Positions 1 through 5,750 of a stretch of DNA of 6,598 bases are shown one piece after another. The position numbers and the translations under genes are program-made. The DNA lies in the NCBI GenBank assembly GCA_003233535.1, contig QIMA01000023.1, forward strand, positions 1 through 6,598, in the 5' to 3' direction. This stretch comes from Rhodanobacteraceae bacterium. Its GTDB lineage: Bacteria; Pseudomonadota; Gammaproteobacteria; Xanthomonadales; SZUA-5. Positions within the stretch are counted from its first letter, which is position 1. Each line of letters starts with the position of its first letter. A model generated the notes under the pieces. The model saw only the letters and a list, made by a program, of their open reading frames with translations. It was not told the DNA's origin and made no database searches.

Positions 1-79
1 CGCGCAGCCGACAGACGTCCATCAGCTTGATCGTGCGCGCTTCCACGCCCTTGGCTGCATCAATCACCATCAGTGCCGA
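1..79 (-). pseudogene. prfC: Fragment of peptide chain release factor 3, 5'-truncated and cut by window edge
   Basis: Read on the minus strand from base 79 to base 2, the frame gives [19 protein letters not shown] followed by MDVCRLR. This matches the RF3 GTPase domain just after the G3 region (E. coli RF3 has [25 protein letters not shown] at roughly residue 100). RF3 is the translational GTPase that recycles RF1/RF2 from the ribosome. The expected upstream residues, including the P-loop (G1), switch I and the DTPGHED motif (G3), are absent: the frame runs back only through a few unrelated codons to a TAG, and the DNA there encodes the GYF_2 protein. An ATG at 68-70 could start translation but would yield a protein without the nucleotide-binding motifs. 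The 3' part lies outside the window. Identification of the family is firm; whether the truncation is biological, a frameshift or an assembly join cannot be decided here. Confidence 0.75.
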
Positions 80-252
80 CTGGAACCGACCGTGCTGGCA
101 CTAAGTTCGGCCACATGCGCCACCGGGAGCCACTCGGCGAAACCCTGGCGCCAGCAGTGTCCTTGAGGCATTTGTTGTACCTGTCGGACAGCCGCGGCGT
201 GATCGAGCGGGCCTACCTGTTGGCCGTCGTTGCTGAAATACCATTGGTGCAT
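70..252 (-). CDS. Small GYF_2-domain protein
   Basis: This is a 60-residue protein, nearly all of it one GYF_2 domain (about residues 3-50). It starts [16 protein letters not shown] and continues through [18 protein letters not shown], the usual WYY..NGQ.GP ... W..G...W.P pattern. GYF_2 domains are thought to be protein-interaction modules and are often fused to membrane segments; here no membrane segment or signal peptide is present. The ATG at 250-252 is preferred over upstream in-frame starts because GGAG lies 6 nt before it and the domain begins right there. After residue 50 the tail ([10 protein letters not shown]) looks non-conserved and runs into the prfC fragment, with its TGA overlapping the putative prfC ATG. 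The gene may therefore have lost its own 3' end at the same junction. Partner and function are unknown. Confidence 0.7.
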   Translation of the reverse strand: MHQWYFSNDGQQVGPLDHAAAVRQVQQMPQGHCWRQGFAEWLPVAHVAELSASTVGSSRH

Positions 253-535
253 AGGGATCTCCTGATCGTATGGTGGCGGGTTCTGTCTGAGTCCCAGGCA
301 AACAGCCAAAGTGGCCTGAGTTGTTCACAAATCGTTCGTCTATGCGCAGCCCCGCGTCTTGTCCCTTACGCAGAGCAAATGCCACAATTAGCGGTTGGTA
401 TCGAACAAGCACCCAATATGTTGATCTTTCACCGGGCTCGTTTCCCTTCGGGCATCAAAACCGCGCCCTCGCGCTGCTGCCTGTTGGCTCCCGCAATCGA
501 CTTGATTGGCGCGTCCGTTGACCGGTACACGATTG
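253..535. other. Gene-free divergent intergenic region
   Basis: About 280 bp lie between the GYF_2 gene (leftward) and dgkA (rightward). Open frames crossing it on both strands show no recognisable domain, and those I inspected have no convincing ribosome binding site. It should hold the promoters of both genes. The best plus-strand candidate is listed separately. I found no hairpin or repeat that stands out. Confidence 0.5.
395..422 (+). promoter_or_regulatory. Candidate sigma-70-like promoter for dgkA
   Basis: TTGGTA (395-400) and TATGTT (417-422) are separated by 16 bp, each matching four of six consensus bases. It lies about 113 bp before the likely dgkA start. Such matches occur by chance, so this is only the best candidate in the gap. 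Confidence 0.25.
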
Positions 536-925
536 GTGGCTAACGCCGTCTCGCGTGGACCGCGTCAGATCCTGCTGGCACTGCGCTATTCCATGCAGGG
601 GCTCGGCGCAGCGCTGCGCCACGAGGCCTCATTTCGCCTGGAGGCGCAACTGGCGGTAATCCTGGTTCCATTGGCCCTCTACTTTGGCGGCGGCGCCGTT
701 GAGCGCGTGCTGCTGGTGGGTTCGGTACTCATGGTTATGGTTGCAGAACTGCTCAATGGCTCGATTGAAGCGGTCGTCGACAAAACCACGCCGGAGTTTC
801 ATGAACTCGCTGGACGGGCTAAGGACATGGGTTCAGCAGCCGTGTTTTTATGCATGATGAATGTGCTGCTCACCTGGGGGCTCATCCTCGGTCCCTCGCT
901 GCTGCAACGAGTTTTAGCTAATTGA
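536..925 (+). CDS. dgkA: Diacylglycerol kinase (prokaryotic DgkA type)
   Basis: DgkA is a small inner-membrane homotrimeric enzyme that phosphorylates diacylglycerol with ATP to phosphatidic acid, recycling lipid released during membrane-derived glucan and envelope synthesis. From the GTG at 536 the product is 129 residues (E. coli 122). It shows an N-terminal amphipathic helix with YSMQGL and RHEASFRLE (Glu30, equivalent to E. coli Glu28), three membrane helices, and the signature ELLNGSIEAVVD (Glu71, Asn74, Glu78, equivalents of E69, N72 and catalytic E76), followed by GRAKDMGSAAV (93-103). The start is uncertain: no ATG precedes codon 593, and TTG codons at 506 and 533 are also in frame. 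None of these has a strong ribosome binding site. GTG 536 best matches the family length. It converges with the ampE-like gene, with a hairpin in between. Confidence 0.93.
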   Translation: MANAVSRGPRQILLALRYSMQGLGAALRHEASFRLEAQLAVILVPLALYFGGGAVERVLLVGSVLMVMVAELLNGSIEAVVDKTTPEFHELAGRAKDMGSAAVFLCMMNVLLTWGLILGPSLLQRVLAN

Positions 926-974
926 TGGAAGTTCCGTTCACTGCAGCAAGCGGTGCAATTGTCGGCCGTTGTTT

Positions 975-998
975 GCTCACCGCAACCTCGCGGTGAGC
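975..998. terminator. Hairpin between convergent dgkA and ampE-like genes
   Basis: GCTCACCGC (975-983) and GCGGTGAGC (990-998) form a perfect 9-bp, GC-rich stem with a 6-nt loop (AACCTC). It sits 50 bp after the dgkA stop and 26 bp after the stop of the leftward gene, where a shared terminator is expected. Neither side has a good U-tract, so it may act as a pause site or 3' stabiliser instead of a classical intrinsic terminator. Confidence 0.55.
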
Positions 999-1023
999 CT
1001 CTAACTGGCGAGTTTGCTACTGC

Positions 1024-1899
1024 TCAGCCAAACAGCTGTGCTAACACGATGACGGCAAGGACGGTCAGCCACACGACCAGGACTCGCCAAACCAACTGCA
1101 GCGCCTGCTCAGCGATCTGTTCGCGCGGCAGGGCGTCTGGGACTTCGTCCACGTCGTGATACTCAATGCAGGCCACTGCGGTAGCGGTGAGAAATCCTAG
1201 GTCCAGATGCATCAGGCCCTGGCCGTGGCTCGCTTGGTGTTCGCGCCAGGCTTTGCTGACCGCGTTGAAGTCGCCGGCCAAGGCTAGCGCCCACGTCATC
1301 AGCTGCGCCGGAATCCACGCCAATGCCTCGTACATCCGACGCGCGGCTTGCGCCTGCAGCTCAGGTAGCTGCTTGGAGAGGCTGTCGCTGTCGGCCAATA
1401 GCTGGATTAATCGAAATGCGACCGCAGCGGCTGGTCCAAACAGGGCGAACCAAAAAAGCACGCCAAACCAGCGCTTAAGTGCCTGGTGGAAGACCAATTC
1501 CACGCGGTCAGCAGGCTCGTCTGCAGCGGTCGAAGCACCAAGCGCGCTCAACGCACGTTGGCGCAGTTCCGGGTCGGTGGCGGTGGCAAGGTCGGTAACG
1601 TCGGCATCCAGGTCTTGCGGACCCCAGGTGTAGTACAGAACCATGGCCGACAGCAGCAGTCCAATCAAACCGAAAATCGCGCCGCCTAAGCCCCGATAGA
1701 CCAACAGTACCAACAGCGAGGGCATGCCGACGGTAATTAGCAGGCCCAAGCCGTGGGTCCACAGCACGTTGAGTTCCAAACGCGAGTTTAGACTGCCAAC
1801 CCAGCGCCGAAACCAATCGTAGTCGCGCAGCCGAGTGAGCTCCGGCGCGGCAGCGCTGATGCCTATTACCAGCAGAATGATCAACAAGCTCAAAGCCAT
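1024..1899 (-). CDS. ampE: AmpE-like inner-membrane protein (CobD/CbiB-AmpE superfamily)
   Basis: This is a 291-residue multi-pass membrane protein. Hydrophobic segments lie near residues 3-18, 50-68, 70-90, 144-166 and 268-289. Family marks seen are LYYTWGPQDLDADV (88-101), ALKRWFGVLFWFALFGPAAA (140-159) and AWIPAQLMTWALALAGDF (194-211), which correspond to conserved AmpE stretches. AmpE was described with AmpD as a modulator of AmpC beta-lactamase induction and peptidoglycan recycling, but its biochemical role is unresolved. There is no ampD, ampR or beta-lactamase gene nearby, so that role should not be assumed here. The ATG at 1897-1899 opens directly into the first membrane helix, as in the family; the ribosome binding site is weak. 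It follows nudC on the same strand after 97 bp and may have its own promoter. Confidence 0.8.
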   Translation of the reverse strand: MALSLLIILLVIGISAAAPELTRLRDYDWFRRWVGSLNSRLELNVLWTHGLGLLITVGMPSLLVLLVYRGLGGAIFGLIGLLLSAMVLYYTWGPQDLDADVTDLATATDPELRQRALSALGASTAADEPADRVELVFHQALKRWFGVLFWFALFGPAAAVAFRLIQLLADSDSLSKQLPELQAQAARRMYEALAWIPAQLMTWALALAGDFNAVSKAWREHQASHGQGLMHLDLGFLTATAVACIEYHDVDEVPDALPREQIAEQALQLVWRVLVVWLTVLAVIVLAQLFG

Positions 1900-1929
1900 G
1901 GTCGGTAGATTCTTCGTTGGGTCAGTTCA

Positions 1930-1946
1930 GTGAGCATTGTACTCAC
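1930..1946. promoter_or_regulatory. Short inverted repeat around a possible -10 box upstream of the ampE-like gene
   Basis: GTGAG (1930-1934) and CTCAC (1942-1946) flank a 7-bp centre that on the minus strand contains TACAAT (1936-1941), five of six bases of the -10 consensus, about 37 bp upstream of the ampE-like start. No convincing -35 is visible at 16-18 bp. It could be a promoter with an operator, or chance. Confidence 0.25.
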
Positions 1947-1996
1947 GCACGCCCGTGAATACGCACTGCGCAAGACGATTTTGCCAAGCCCGCGCG

Positions 1997-2938
1997 CTAC
2001 GCTGTGTTCGGACGCGCCTTATGCGCGGCCACGGCGGCGCTCAGAGTCGTTGCCCGCCGCTCCCCATACCAGTCCTCGACGAGGCGCCGTGAAATGGAAA
2101 ACCCGGAAGGCGGACGGAGTTCGCCATCGGCGATGGCTGCTACAAGTTGTTCCGGATTCAGCCATAGAGCGTGTTCTAGCTCCTCATCTAGCCGCAGCGT
2201 TTCGTCGTCGGTATGGGCAGTGAAGCCCAGCATCAGGCCAGAAGGAAAGGGCCAAGGTTGCGACGAGTGATAGTCGCAGTCGCGTACGTTGATGCCACTT
2301 TCTTCAAATACTTCTCGGCGCACGCAGTCCTCTAGGCTCTCGCCTGGCTCGACGAAGCCAGCGAGCACCGAATAGCGTTTCTCCGGCCAATTCGCTTGCC
2401 GCGCCAGCAGCAGCCGTTCACCGCAGCTCACCGCCACGATAATCGCCGGGTCGATGCGCGGAAAGTGCTCGGTGCCGCAGGTGTCTGCAACGCAGCGCCG
2501 CCGATGGCCATGCGCTTTGCTTTCAGTAGCGCTGCCGCACACCCCACAATAGCGGTGACGCTGATGCCATATGACCATGGCCCGGGCGTACGCTGCCAAG
2601 CCCGCCTCAAACGGATCCAGCATCTGTGCATGGGCACGCAAATCAGGAAATGGCGGCTGCGTCGGCGGTAGAGAGTCTGCGCTTAACGACTCCCACTCTA
2701 CGGCATACAGAATGCCCGCATGGTGCCCCAGAAGTACCCGTTGGGATGTCTCTGCACGGCTGCGCCAATAAAGCTTTGGGCTGTCGTGTTGAATGCGCAC
2801 GCGGCCATCGCTGAGTCCGTGCAGGCAGCGTAACTCACCGTCAAAACGATTCGGGTCGAACTGTTCGCGCTGCTCGCCGAATCGTTCCAGCGGAAGGCCG
2901 GAAAAGGGGTTGCGATTACTGCGTTTGAGAGCGCTCAT
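1997..2938 (-). CDS. nudC: NAD+ diphosphatase / NAD-capped RNA hydrolase NudC
   Basis: NudC hydrolyses NADH and NAD+ to NMN(H) plus AMP, and removes NAD caps from RNA 5' ends, leaving a monophosphate. The product is 313 residues. An N-terminal domain (about 1-120) is followed by a zinc ribbon with Cys131, Cys134, Cys149 and Cys154, the HFPRIDPAIIV linker (158-168), a full Nudix box (194-216: G194, E200, R208, E209, E212, E213, G215) and the NudC signature SQPWPFP (226-232), which distinguishes it from other Nudix enzymes. The second zinc pair is CX4C, where E. coli NudC has CX2C. It is longer than E. coli NudC (257 aa), mainly at the N-terminus. The ATG at 2936-2938 lies 9 bp after the erpA stop, implying cotranscription and perhaps translational coupling, since no strong ribosome binding site is visible. 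Confidence 0.93.
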   Translation of the reverse strand: MSALKRSNRNPFSGLPLERFGEQREQFDPNRFDGELRCLHGLSDGRVRIQHDSPKLYWRSRAETSQRVLLGHHAGILYAVEWESLSADSLPPTQPPFPDLRAHAQMLDPFEAGLAAYARAMVIWHQRHRYCGVCGSATESKAHGHRRRCVADTCGTEHFPRIDPAIIVAVSCGERLLLARQANWPEKRYSVLAGFVEPGESLEDCVRREVFEESGINVRDCDYHSSQPWPFPSGLMLGFTAHTDDETLRLDEELEHALWLNPEQLVAAIADGELRPPSGFSISRRLVEDWYGERRATTLSAAVAAHKARPNTA

Positions 2939-2947
2939 CGGCCCGGA

Positions 2948-3292
2948 CTAGACCGAGAACGATGAGCCGCAGCCACAGGTGCTCTTTGCTTGGGGGTTGC
3001 GGACCACAAACTGCGCACCGCGCAGACTCTCGCTGTAGTCCAACTCCGCGCCTTCCAGGTACTGTAGGCTGATCGGGTCGATCAAAACGGTGACACCCTG
3101 TTGCTCGATGCGCAGATCGTCTTCGGCGGGTTCCTCTTCAAAGGCAAAACCGTATTGGAAGCCAGAGCAGCCGCCGCCGTTGATATAGACCCTCAGCGCT
3201 AAATCCTCGCGACCTTCCTCGTCGATCAATTCACGTACTTTGCGCGCCGCCGAGCCCGTCAGTTGGATCGCCAGATCCATTGTGCCTTCCAT
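2948..3292 (-). CDS. erpA: Iron-sulfur cluster insertion protein ErpA (A-type carrier)
   Basis: ErpA is a cytoplasmic A-type carrier that receives [4Fe-4S] clusters and passes them to apo-proteins such as IspG/IspH. The 114-residue product aligns end to end with E. coli ErpA from memory, including [17 protein letters not shown] (33-49) and [11 protein letters not shown] (104-114). The three cluster-binding cysteines, Cys42, Cys106 and Cys108, are all present, as is the [12 protein letters not shown] block (75-86). The stretch [11 protein letters not shown] favours ErpA over IscA or SufA. The ATG at 3290-3292 has GAAGGAG 10 nt upstream; an ATG at 3278-3280 (GGAAGG 4 nt upstream) is an alternative that would drop four residues. 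It lies between the bactofilin gene (78-bp gap) and nudC (9-bp gap). No iscR or isc/suf genes are in the window. Confidence 0.95.
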   Translation of the reverse strand: MEGTMDLAIQLTGSAARKVRELIDEEGREDLALRVYINGGGCSGFQYGFAFEEEPAEDDLRIEQQGVTVLIDPISLQYLEGAELDYSESLRGAQFVVRNPQAKSTCGCGSSFSV

Positions 3293-3310
3293 CGTGATCG
3301 TGCTCCTTCA

Positions 3311-3360
3311 AACGCAGCCCTTAGTGGCCGCGCACTACCCGCATTAAGTATGGGGGCGTT
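3311..3360 (-). promoter_or_regulatory. Structured leader upstream of erpA
   Basis: The 78-nt gap before erpA contains nested inverted repeats: AACGC (3311-3315) with GCGTT (3356-3360), CCC (3318-3320) with GGG (3352-3354), and an inner TAGTG (3322-3326) with CACTA (3333-3337). On the minus-strand transcript this could fold into a branched stem just before the ribosome binding site. A weak promoter-like TTGATC (rc of 3369-3374) lies upstream. No recognisable IscR site was found. The element may attenuate or partly separate erpA expression from the bactofilin gene. Confidence 0.3.
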
Positions 3361-3370
3361 CGTGCGCAGA

Positions 3371-3817
3371 TCAATCCTCGGCATCGCTTTTGGCTGGACC
3401 AGCCAGCAGTTCAGGCTTGGCCTTGTCGCCGGGCGACTCTTGGAAGACCATCTGGCCGCTGACCTGAGCGCCCGCAGCCATCTCCAGGACTTTGTAGTAA
3501 ATGTTGCCGTGCACGCGCGCAGTTGAGCCTAATATCAAGCGCGTTTCGGCGGTGATGTCGCCGTGCATGGTTCCGTTCACTTCCACCTGTGGCGCGTGCA
3601 CTTCGCCTTCGATAGTGCCGCCCTCGCTGACGACCAACTCGCCTTCGGAGCCGTCCTCTACCTGGACCGAACCTTTGACCACGCCATCGACCATGAGCCC
3701 GCCAGTGAAGTGGACGTCGCCATCGATCACCATGCGTTGGCCGATCAGCCCTTCGAATGTGCTGCCGGCGCTGGGAGCGCGTGCTAGCTTCTTTGTTTCG
3801 CTATTGCTACCGAACAT
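3371..3817 (-). CDS. Bactofilin (polymer-forming cytoskeletal protein)
   Basis: Bactofilins polymerise without nucleotide into filaments or patches under the membrane that localise cell-wall and envelope proteins. The 148-residue product has a short polar N-terminus (1-22), then the bactofilin/DUF583 beta-helix core (about 23-126). The core is made of glycine-rich short repeats such as GDVHFTGGLMVDGVVKGSV, GTIEGEVHAPQVEVNGTMHGDI and ARVHGNIYYKVLEMAAGAQVSGQM. A proline- and charge-rich tail (127-148) follows, which is typical. It has no signal peptide or membrane helix, so it should be cytoplasmic. Its ATG shares one base with the upstream stop (TGATG), a sign of translational coupling to the DUF6776-like membrane protein, which could be its anchor or partner. 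No M23 peptidase, the most common bactofilin neighbour, lies nearby. Confidence 0.92.
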   Translation of the reverse strand: MFGSNSETKKLARAPSAGSTFEGLIGQRMVIDGDVHFTGGLMVDGVVKGSVQVEDGSEGELVVSEGGTIEGEVHAPQVEVNGTMHGDITAETRLILGSTARVHGNIYYKVLEMAAGAQVSGQMVFQESPGDKAKPELLAGPAKSDAED

Positions 3818-4575
3818 CAGCTGTCTTCATCCTTTTGGTTGGCTTCGGTCCAGGTGAACTCACGCCGGACCGTGGAGGCACCGTCCTTCGGCCGCATGGC
3901 GAGTTCGATCGCGCTGGGCTCGAAAGCGTCGGGTAGCAGAATCGTACCCTCTAGCTGCTGGAAATACTTAAATGAGTATTCTGTGACAGGCGTAGCGTCG
4001 GCTCCGGTAAGGGCACCGAGGTCCAATTTTTCCAGAGCGCCGTTGCGAGATCCAGTAACGGCCAGCTCAATTCTGCCCTCAGCGCTGCGCCCGCGTTTCA
4101 GGTTCTGCGCCAACGTCAACCGGTAGCGATACATGTTGCCACTATCGCCGTCGCGGCTGAGCTTAAATTGGTGAATCCACTGCCCGGCTTGCTGGGCGCC
4201 GCCCTCGATCAGGCGCTGATAAAAGCTCACGTCGGCGCGCAGGGAGGCAACTTCGTCCTGCCTTTGGGTCAGCACTTGCCGCAGATCTTCTAGCGCTTGC
4301 TCAGCCATTTCGCGAGCGCGTTTCTGATTGGACACTTGGTCCCGGCTGATCGAGAGCTCGGTCTCTAGCAACCCATGTGTCTGGCGTAAGTTGTCCAGTT
4401 CGGTTTGCATAGTTCCGATGCCGGGAGTCAGCCACGTACGACAGGCAACGTACAGTAGCGCCAAGCTGAGCAGCCAGACAACCAGCAACACTGCGCGCTT
4501 GCGCCGAGCTAGTCCGGGATCGACCCTGGTGACTACCAGAGGGGGTTGCTTGCGTCGGGCGGTCAGTTTAGACAT
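3817..4575 (-). CDS. DUF6776-like single-pass membrane protein with coiled coil
   Basis: This is a 252-residue bitopic protein. A basic cytoplasmic N-terminus (1-27, including ARRKRA) precedes one membrane helix (about 28-45), then a long charged heptad-like stretch (about 54-120) predicted as coiled coil. A C-terminal periplasmic domain (about 121-245) contains FYQRLIEGGAQQAGQWIHQF and MYRYRLTLAQNLKRGRSAEG. I recognise this as the DUF6776 family, previously annotated only as a membrane protein; I recall it next to bactofilin and erpA in other gammaproteobacteria. Function is not established. The architecture suggests a periplasmic scaffold or sensor linked to the cytoskeletal protein encoded next. 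The ATG at 4573-4575 is used, although its ribosome binding site is poor. No other plausible start precedes the membrane helix. Confidence 0.85.
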   Translation of the reverse strand: MSKLTARRKQPPLVVTRVDPGLARRKRAVLLVVWLLSLALLYVACRTWLTPGIGTMQTELDNLRQTHGLLETELSISRDQVSNQKRAREMAEQALEDLRQVLTQRQDEVASLRADVSFYQRLIEGGAQQAGQWIHQFKLSRDGDSGNMYRYRLTLAQNLKRGRSAEGRIELAVTGSRNGALEKLDLGALTGADATPVTEYSFKYFQQLEGTILLPDAFEPSAIELAMRPKDGASTVRREFTWTEANQKDEDS

Positions 4576-4817
4576 GCATTGATCGTTTTTGACAAGGGGC
4601 TATTGCAAGCATCGTGCGAAGCGCTGGAGGCTGGGGCATATAAGCCCTAAAGCGCTATCGACTCAAGCGCGCCGAGTCGGTCGTTCACTTTCAGCTTACG
4701 CTTTCCGCTGCGTGGTCGTGCACTGACCGACGTTCGTTTAGTCGCAGGGAACTGTGAAAACCCACTGGCCTACCAATACCCTGCGCGATTATCGCGCGAG
4801 TTCACGAAACATCCGGG
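4576..4817. other. Intergenic region without a recognised gene
   Basis: About 240 bp lie between the DUF6776-like gene and the mgtE remnant. It should carry the promoter of the downstream minus-strand cluster, but I could not pick a convincing -35/-10 pair. Small inverted repeats are present: GGGC (4634-4637) with GCCC (4644-4647) around an AT-rich centre, and GTCGGTC (4676-4682) with GACCGAC (4725-4731). An open minus-strand frame runs through about 4650-4770 but has no start or known domain. Confidence 0.4.
4783..4797 (-). repeat. Compact palindrome downstream of the mgtE remnant
   Basis: GCGCGAT (4783-4789), one T, then ATCGCGC (4791-4797) is a perfect 7-bp inverted repeat 21 bp beyond the mgtE-like stop at 4818. 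It has no U-tract, and a one-base spacer would force the inner pairs open. It may be a relic terminator stem of the lost gene or a protein-binding palindrome. Confidence 0.35.
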
Positions 4818-5160
4818 CTAGGTTGGCAACAACAGCCAGGGCAGGCCAAGCAGCAAACCGAAGCTGACCACATCGGTAATCATCGATATCAGTATTCCCG
4901 CCGCTCCCGCGGGATCGGAGCCTATCCGGTGGCGTCAAGAGCCGATCAGACGGCCGTGTTCGACCCCAAATAGCGGAAAAGTCGCGATGCAGCCTGCCCA
5001 ACACAGCGGCCAGGGTGGCATCGGATAGAGCGCACGCATAGCTCCGGGCATCTTCGCCCGGTAGGGCGAGCAGTTTCGCCAGCGCCGCGCGTGGCGTGGT
5101 TGCGGGCATCGAGTTGAGTGGGCTGGGTTGCACGCGCGCATGATGGCGTTTGCGCGGCAC
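4789..5160 (-). CDS. Doubtful ORF, possibly recombined mgtE remains
   Basis: This open frame of 123 codons begins with GTG at 5160 (an internal ATG lies at 5107-5109) and has no clear ribosome binding site. Its middle, TPRAALAKLLALPGEDARSY onward to AVLGRLHRDFSAIW, is alanine- and leucine-rich and loosely resembles the alpha-helical N domain of MgtE. Its last 45 codons are the out-of-frame shadow of the MgtE membrane segment described separately. I think it is more likely a product of decay than a functional gene. It could still be annotated as a hypothetical protein. Confidence 0.2.
   Translation of the reverse strand: MPRKRHHARVQPSPLNSMPATTPRAALAKLLALPGEDARSYACALSDATLAAVLGRLHRDFSAIWGRTRPSDRLLTPPDRLRSRGSGGNTDIDDYRCGQLRFAAWPALAVVANLARMFRELAR
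4818..4961 (-). pseudogene. mgtE: Remnant of the MgtE magnesium transporter C-terminus
   Basis: In the minus-strand frame ending with TAG at 4818-4820, codons 4916 to 4821 read DPAGAAGILISMITDVVSF, then GLLLGLPWLLLPT. This closely matches the last transmembrane segment of MgtE (typically DPALASGVFVTTxTDVVGF), which lines the Mg2+ pore and carries the conserved Asp of the TDV motif. Upstream in the same frame GRLIGS, a TGA stop (4935-4937), then RHRIGS keep the spacing of the usual GTLIPLLLxRLGIDPA, so the stop appears to replace a sense codon. Farther upstream the MgtE likeness fades within tens of bases, and the space before the neighbouring lipoprotein gene is far too short for the roughly 450-residue protein. 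It is therefore a truncated, decayed copy. The TDV region itself is well preserved, suggesting fairly recent loss. Confidence 0.7.
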
Positions 5161-5213
5161 AGGCTCAAGCGCGACGACGCCATCTCGACGCCGCGCGCTA
5201 GTGTTTCATACCG

Positions 5214-5651
5214 TTAGGCTTCTTTTCGTTCCTGTAACGACGCGGTTTTCTGGCTACCGCTGCGCTCGGCCTTCAGTGCCTTGGTATCTATCGGGCGAAT
5301 CTGGTCAATCATGCAGCGTTCGCCGCCCACTACAATGGCATCTGAACCGGCGTAGATAGTGTTACCGAAGTTGCTGATTCCGATACCTCGGGGGGACCGG
5401 TCCAGGTTCAGGCATGGTGAAAACAGGTCGACCAAATAGGCCTTGCGTGCGCTGGTCCAGAGGACAACTTGGTCCCTGTCGATGTTGGTCCAGGAGTGCA
5501 GGTGGATCAGGTTTAGCTTGCGCACAGGTTCGCCAGCATAGCGGTTGTATTGGTCTTTGCGAGTTTCCCGGCTCAGTTGGCCTGAGCCTGTGGCGCAGCC
5601 TGCAAGCAGCAGTGCGACTGTGGTTAAGAAGATCAAGAATCGCGTGGTCAT
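5214..5651 (-). CDS. DUF6491-type outer-membrane lipoprotein
   Basis: The 145-residue product begins MTTRFLIFLTTVALLLAGC, a lipoprotein signal peptide with lipobox LAGC and lipidated Cys19. Ala at position +2 after the cysteine fits outer-membrane sorting. The mature domain (about 30-120) contains LNLIHLHSWTNIDRDQVVLW, AYLVDLFSPCLNLD, the SNFGNTIYAGSDAIVV stretch and GERCMIDQIRPID, a pattern I recognise as the DUF6491 family of uncharacterised proteins common in Xanthomonadales. Two cysteines (in FSPC and GERC) could form a periplasmic disulfide. The charged tail after residue 120 is not conserved-looking. The ATG at 5649-5651 is chosen because AAGGAG lies 8 nt upstream and the signal peptide starts there. 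It is divergent from the secreted nuclease-like gene. Function is unknown. Confidence 0.85.
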   Translation of the reverse strand: MTTRFLIFLTTVALLLAGCATGSGQLSRETRKDQYNRYAGEPVRKLNLIHLHSWTNIDRDQVVLWTSARKAYLVDLFSPCLNLDRSPRGIGISNFGNTIYAGSDAIVVGGERCMIDQIRPIDTKALKAERSGSQKTASLQERKEA

Positions 5652-5750
5652 TTTCAAAGCTCCTTGGTTTTTGCGGCGTGCGCGCCCGCGGCAAACGGGA
5701 CTGCCAGTGACCACACCACTCCAGACTATGCCTGTTCGGCGAAAGCAGCG

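Noticed and set aside
101..412. 103-codon minus-strand ORF overlapping GYF_2
   Set aside because: It covers the GYF_2 gene in another frame; the GYF_2 frame has the domain and the GGAG ribosome binding site.
73..543. 156-codon plus-strand ORF across the GYF_2 gene and the dgkA upstream region
   Set aside because: It is antisense to the supported GYF_2 gene, overlaps the dgkA start, and shows no domain or compositional sign of a real protein.
1166..1633. 155-codon plus-strand ORF inside the ampE-like gene
   Set aside because: Low-complexity Ser/Ala/Arg composition typical of an antisense shadow in GC-rich DNA.
3501..3857. 118-codon plus-strand ORF opposite bactofilin
   Set aside because: It is antisense to a strongly supported gene with family-wide conservation and has no recognisable content.
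4650..4775. Open minus-strand frame reading through the region upstream of the DUF6776-like gene, ending in NDRLGALESIAL then a stop
   Set aside because: No start codon with a ribosome binding site and no family match recognised; probably chance.
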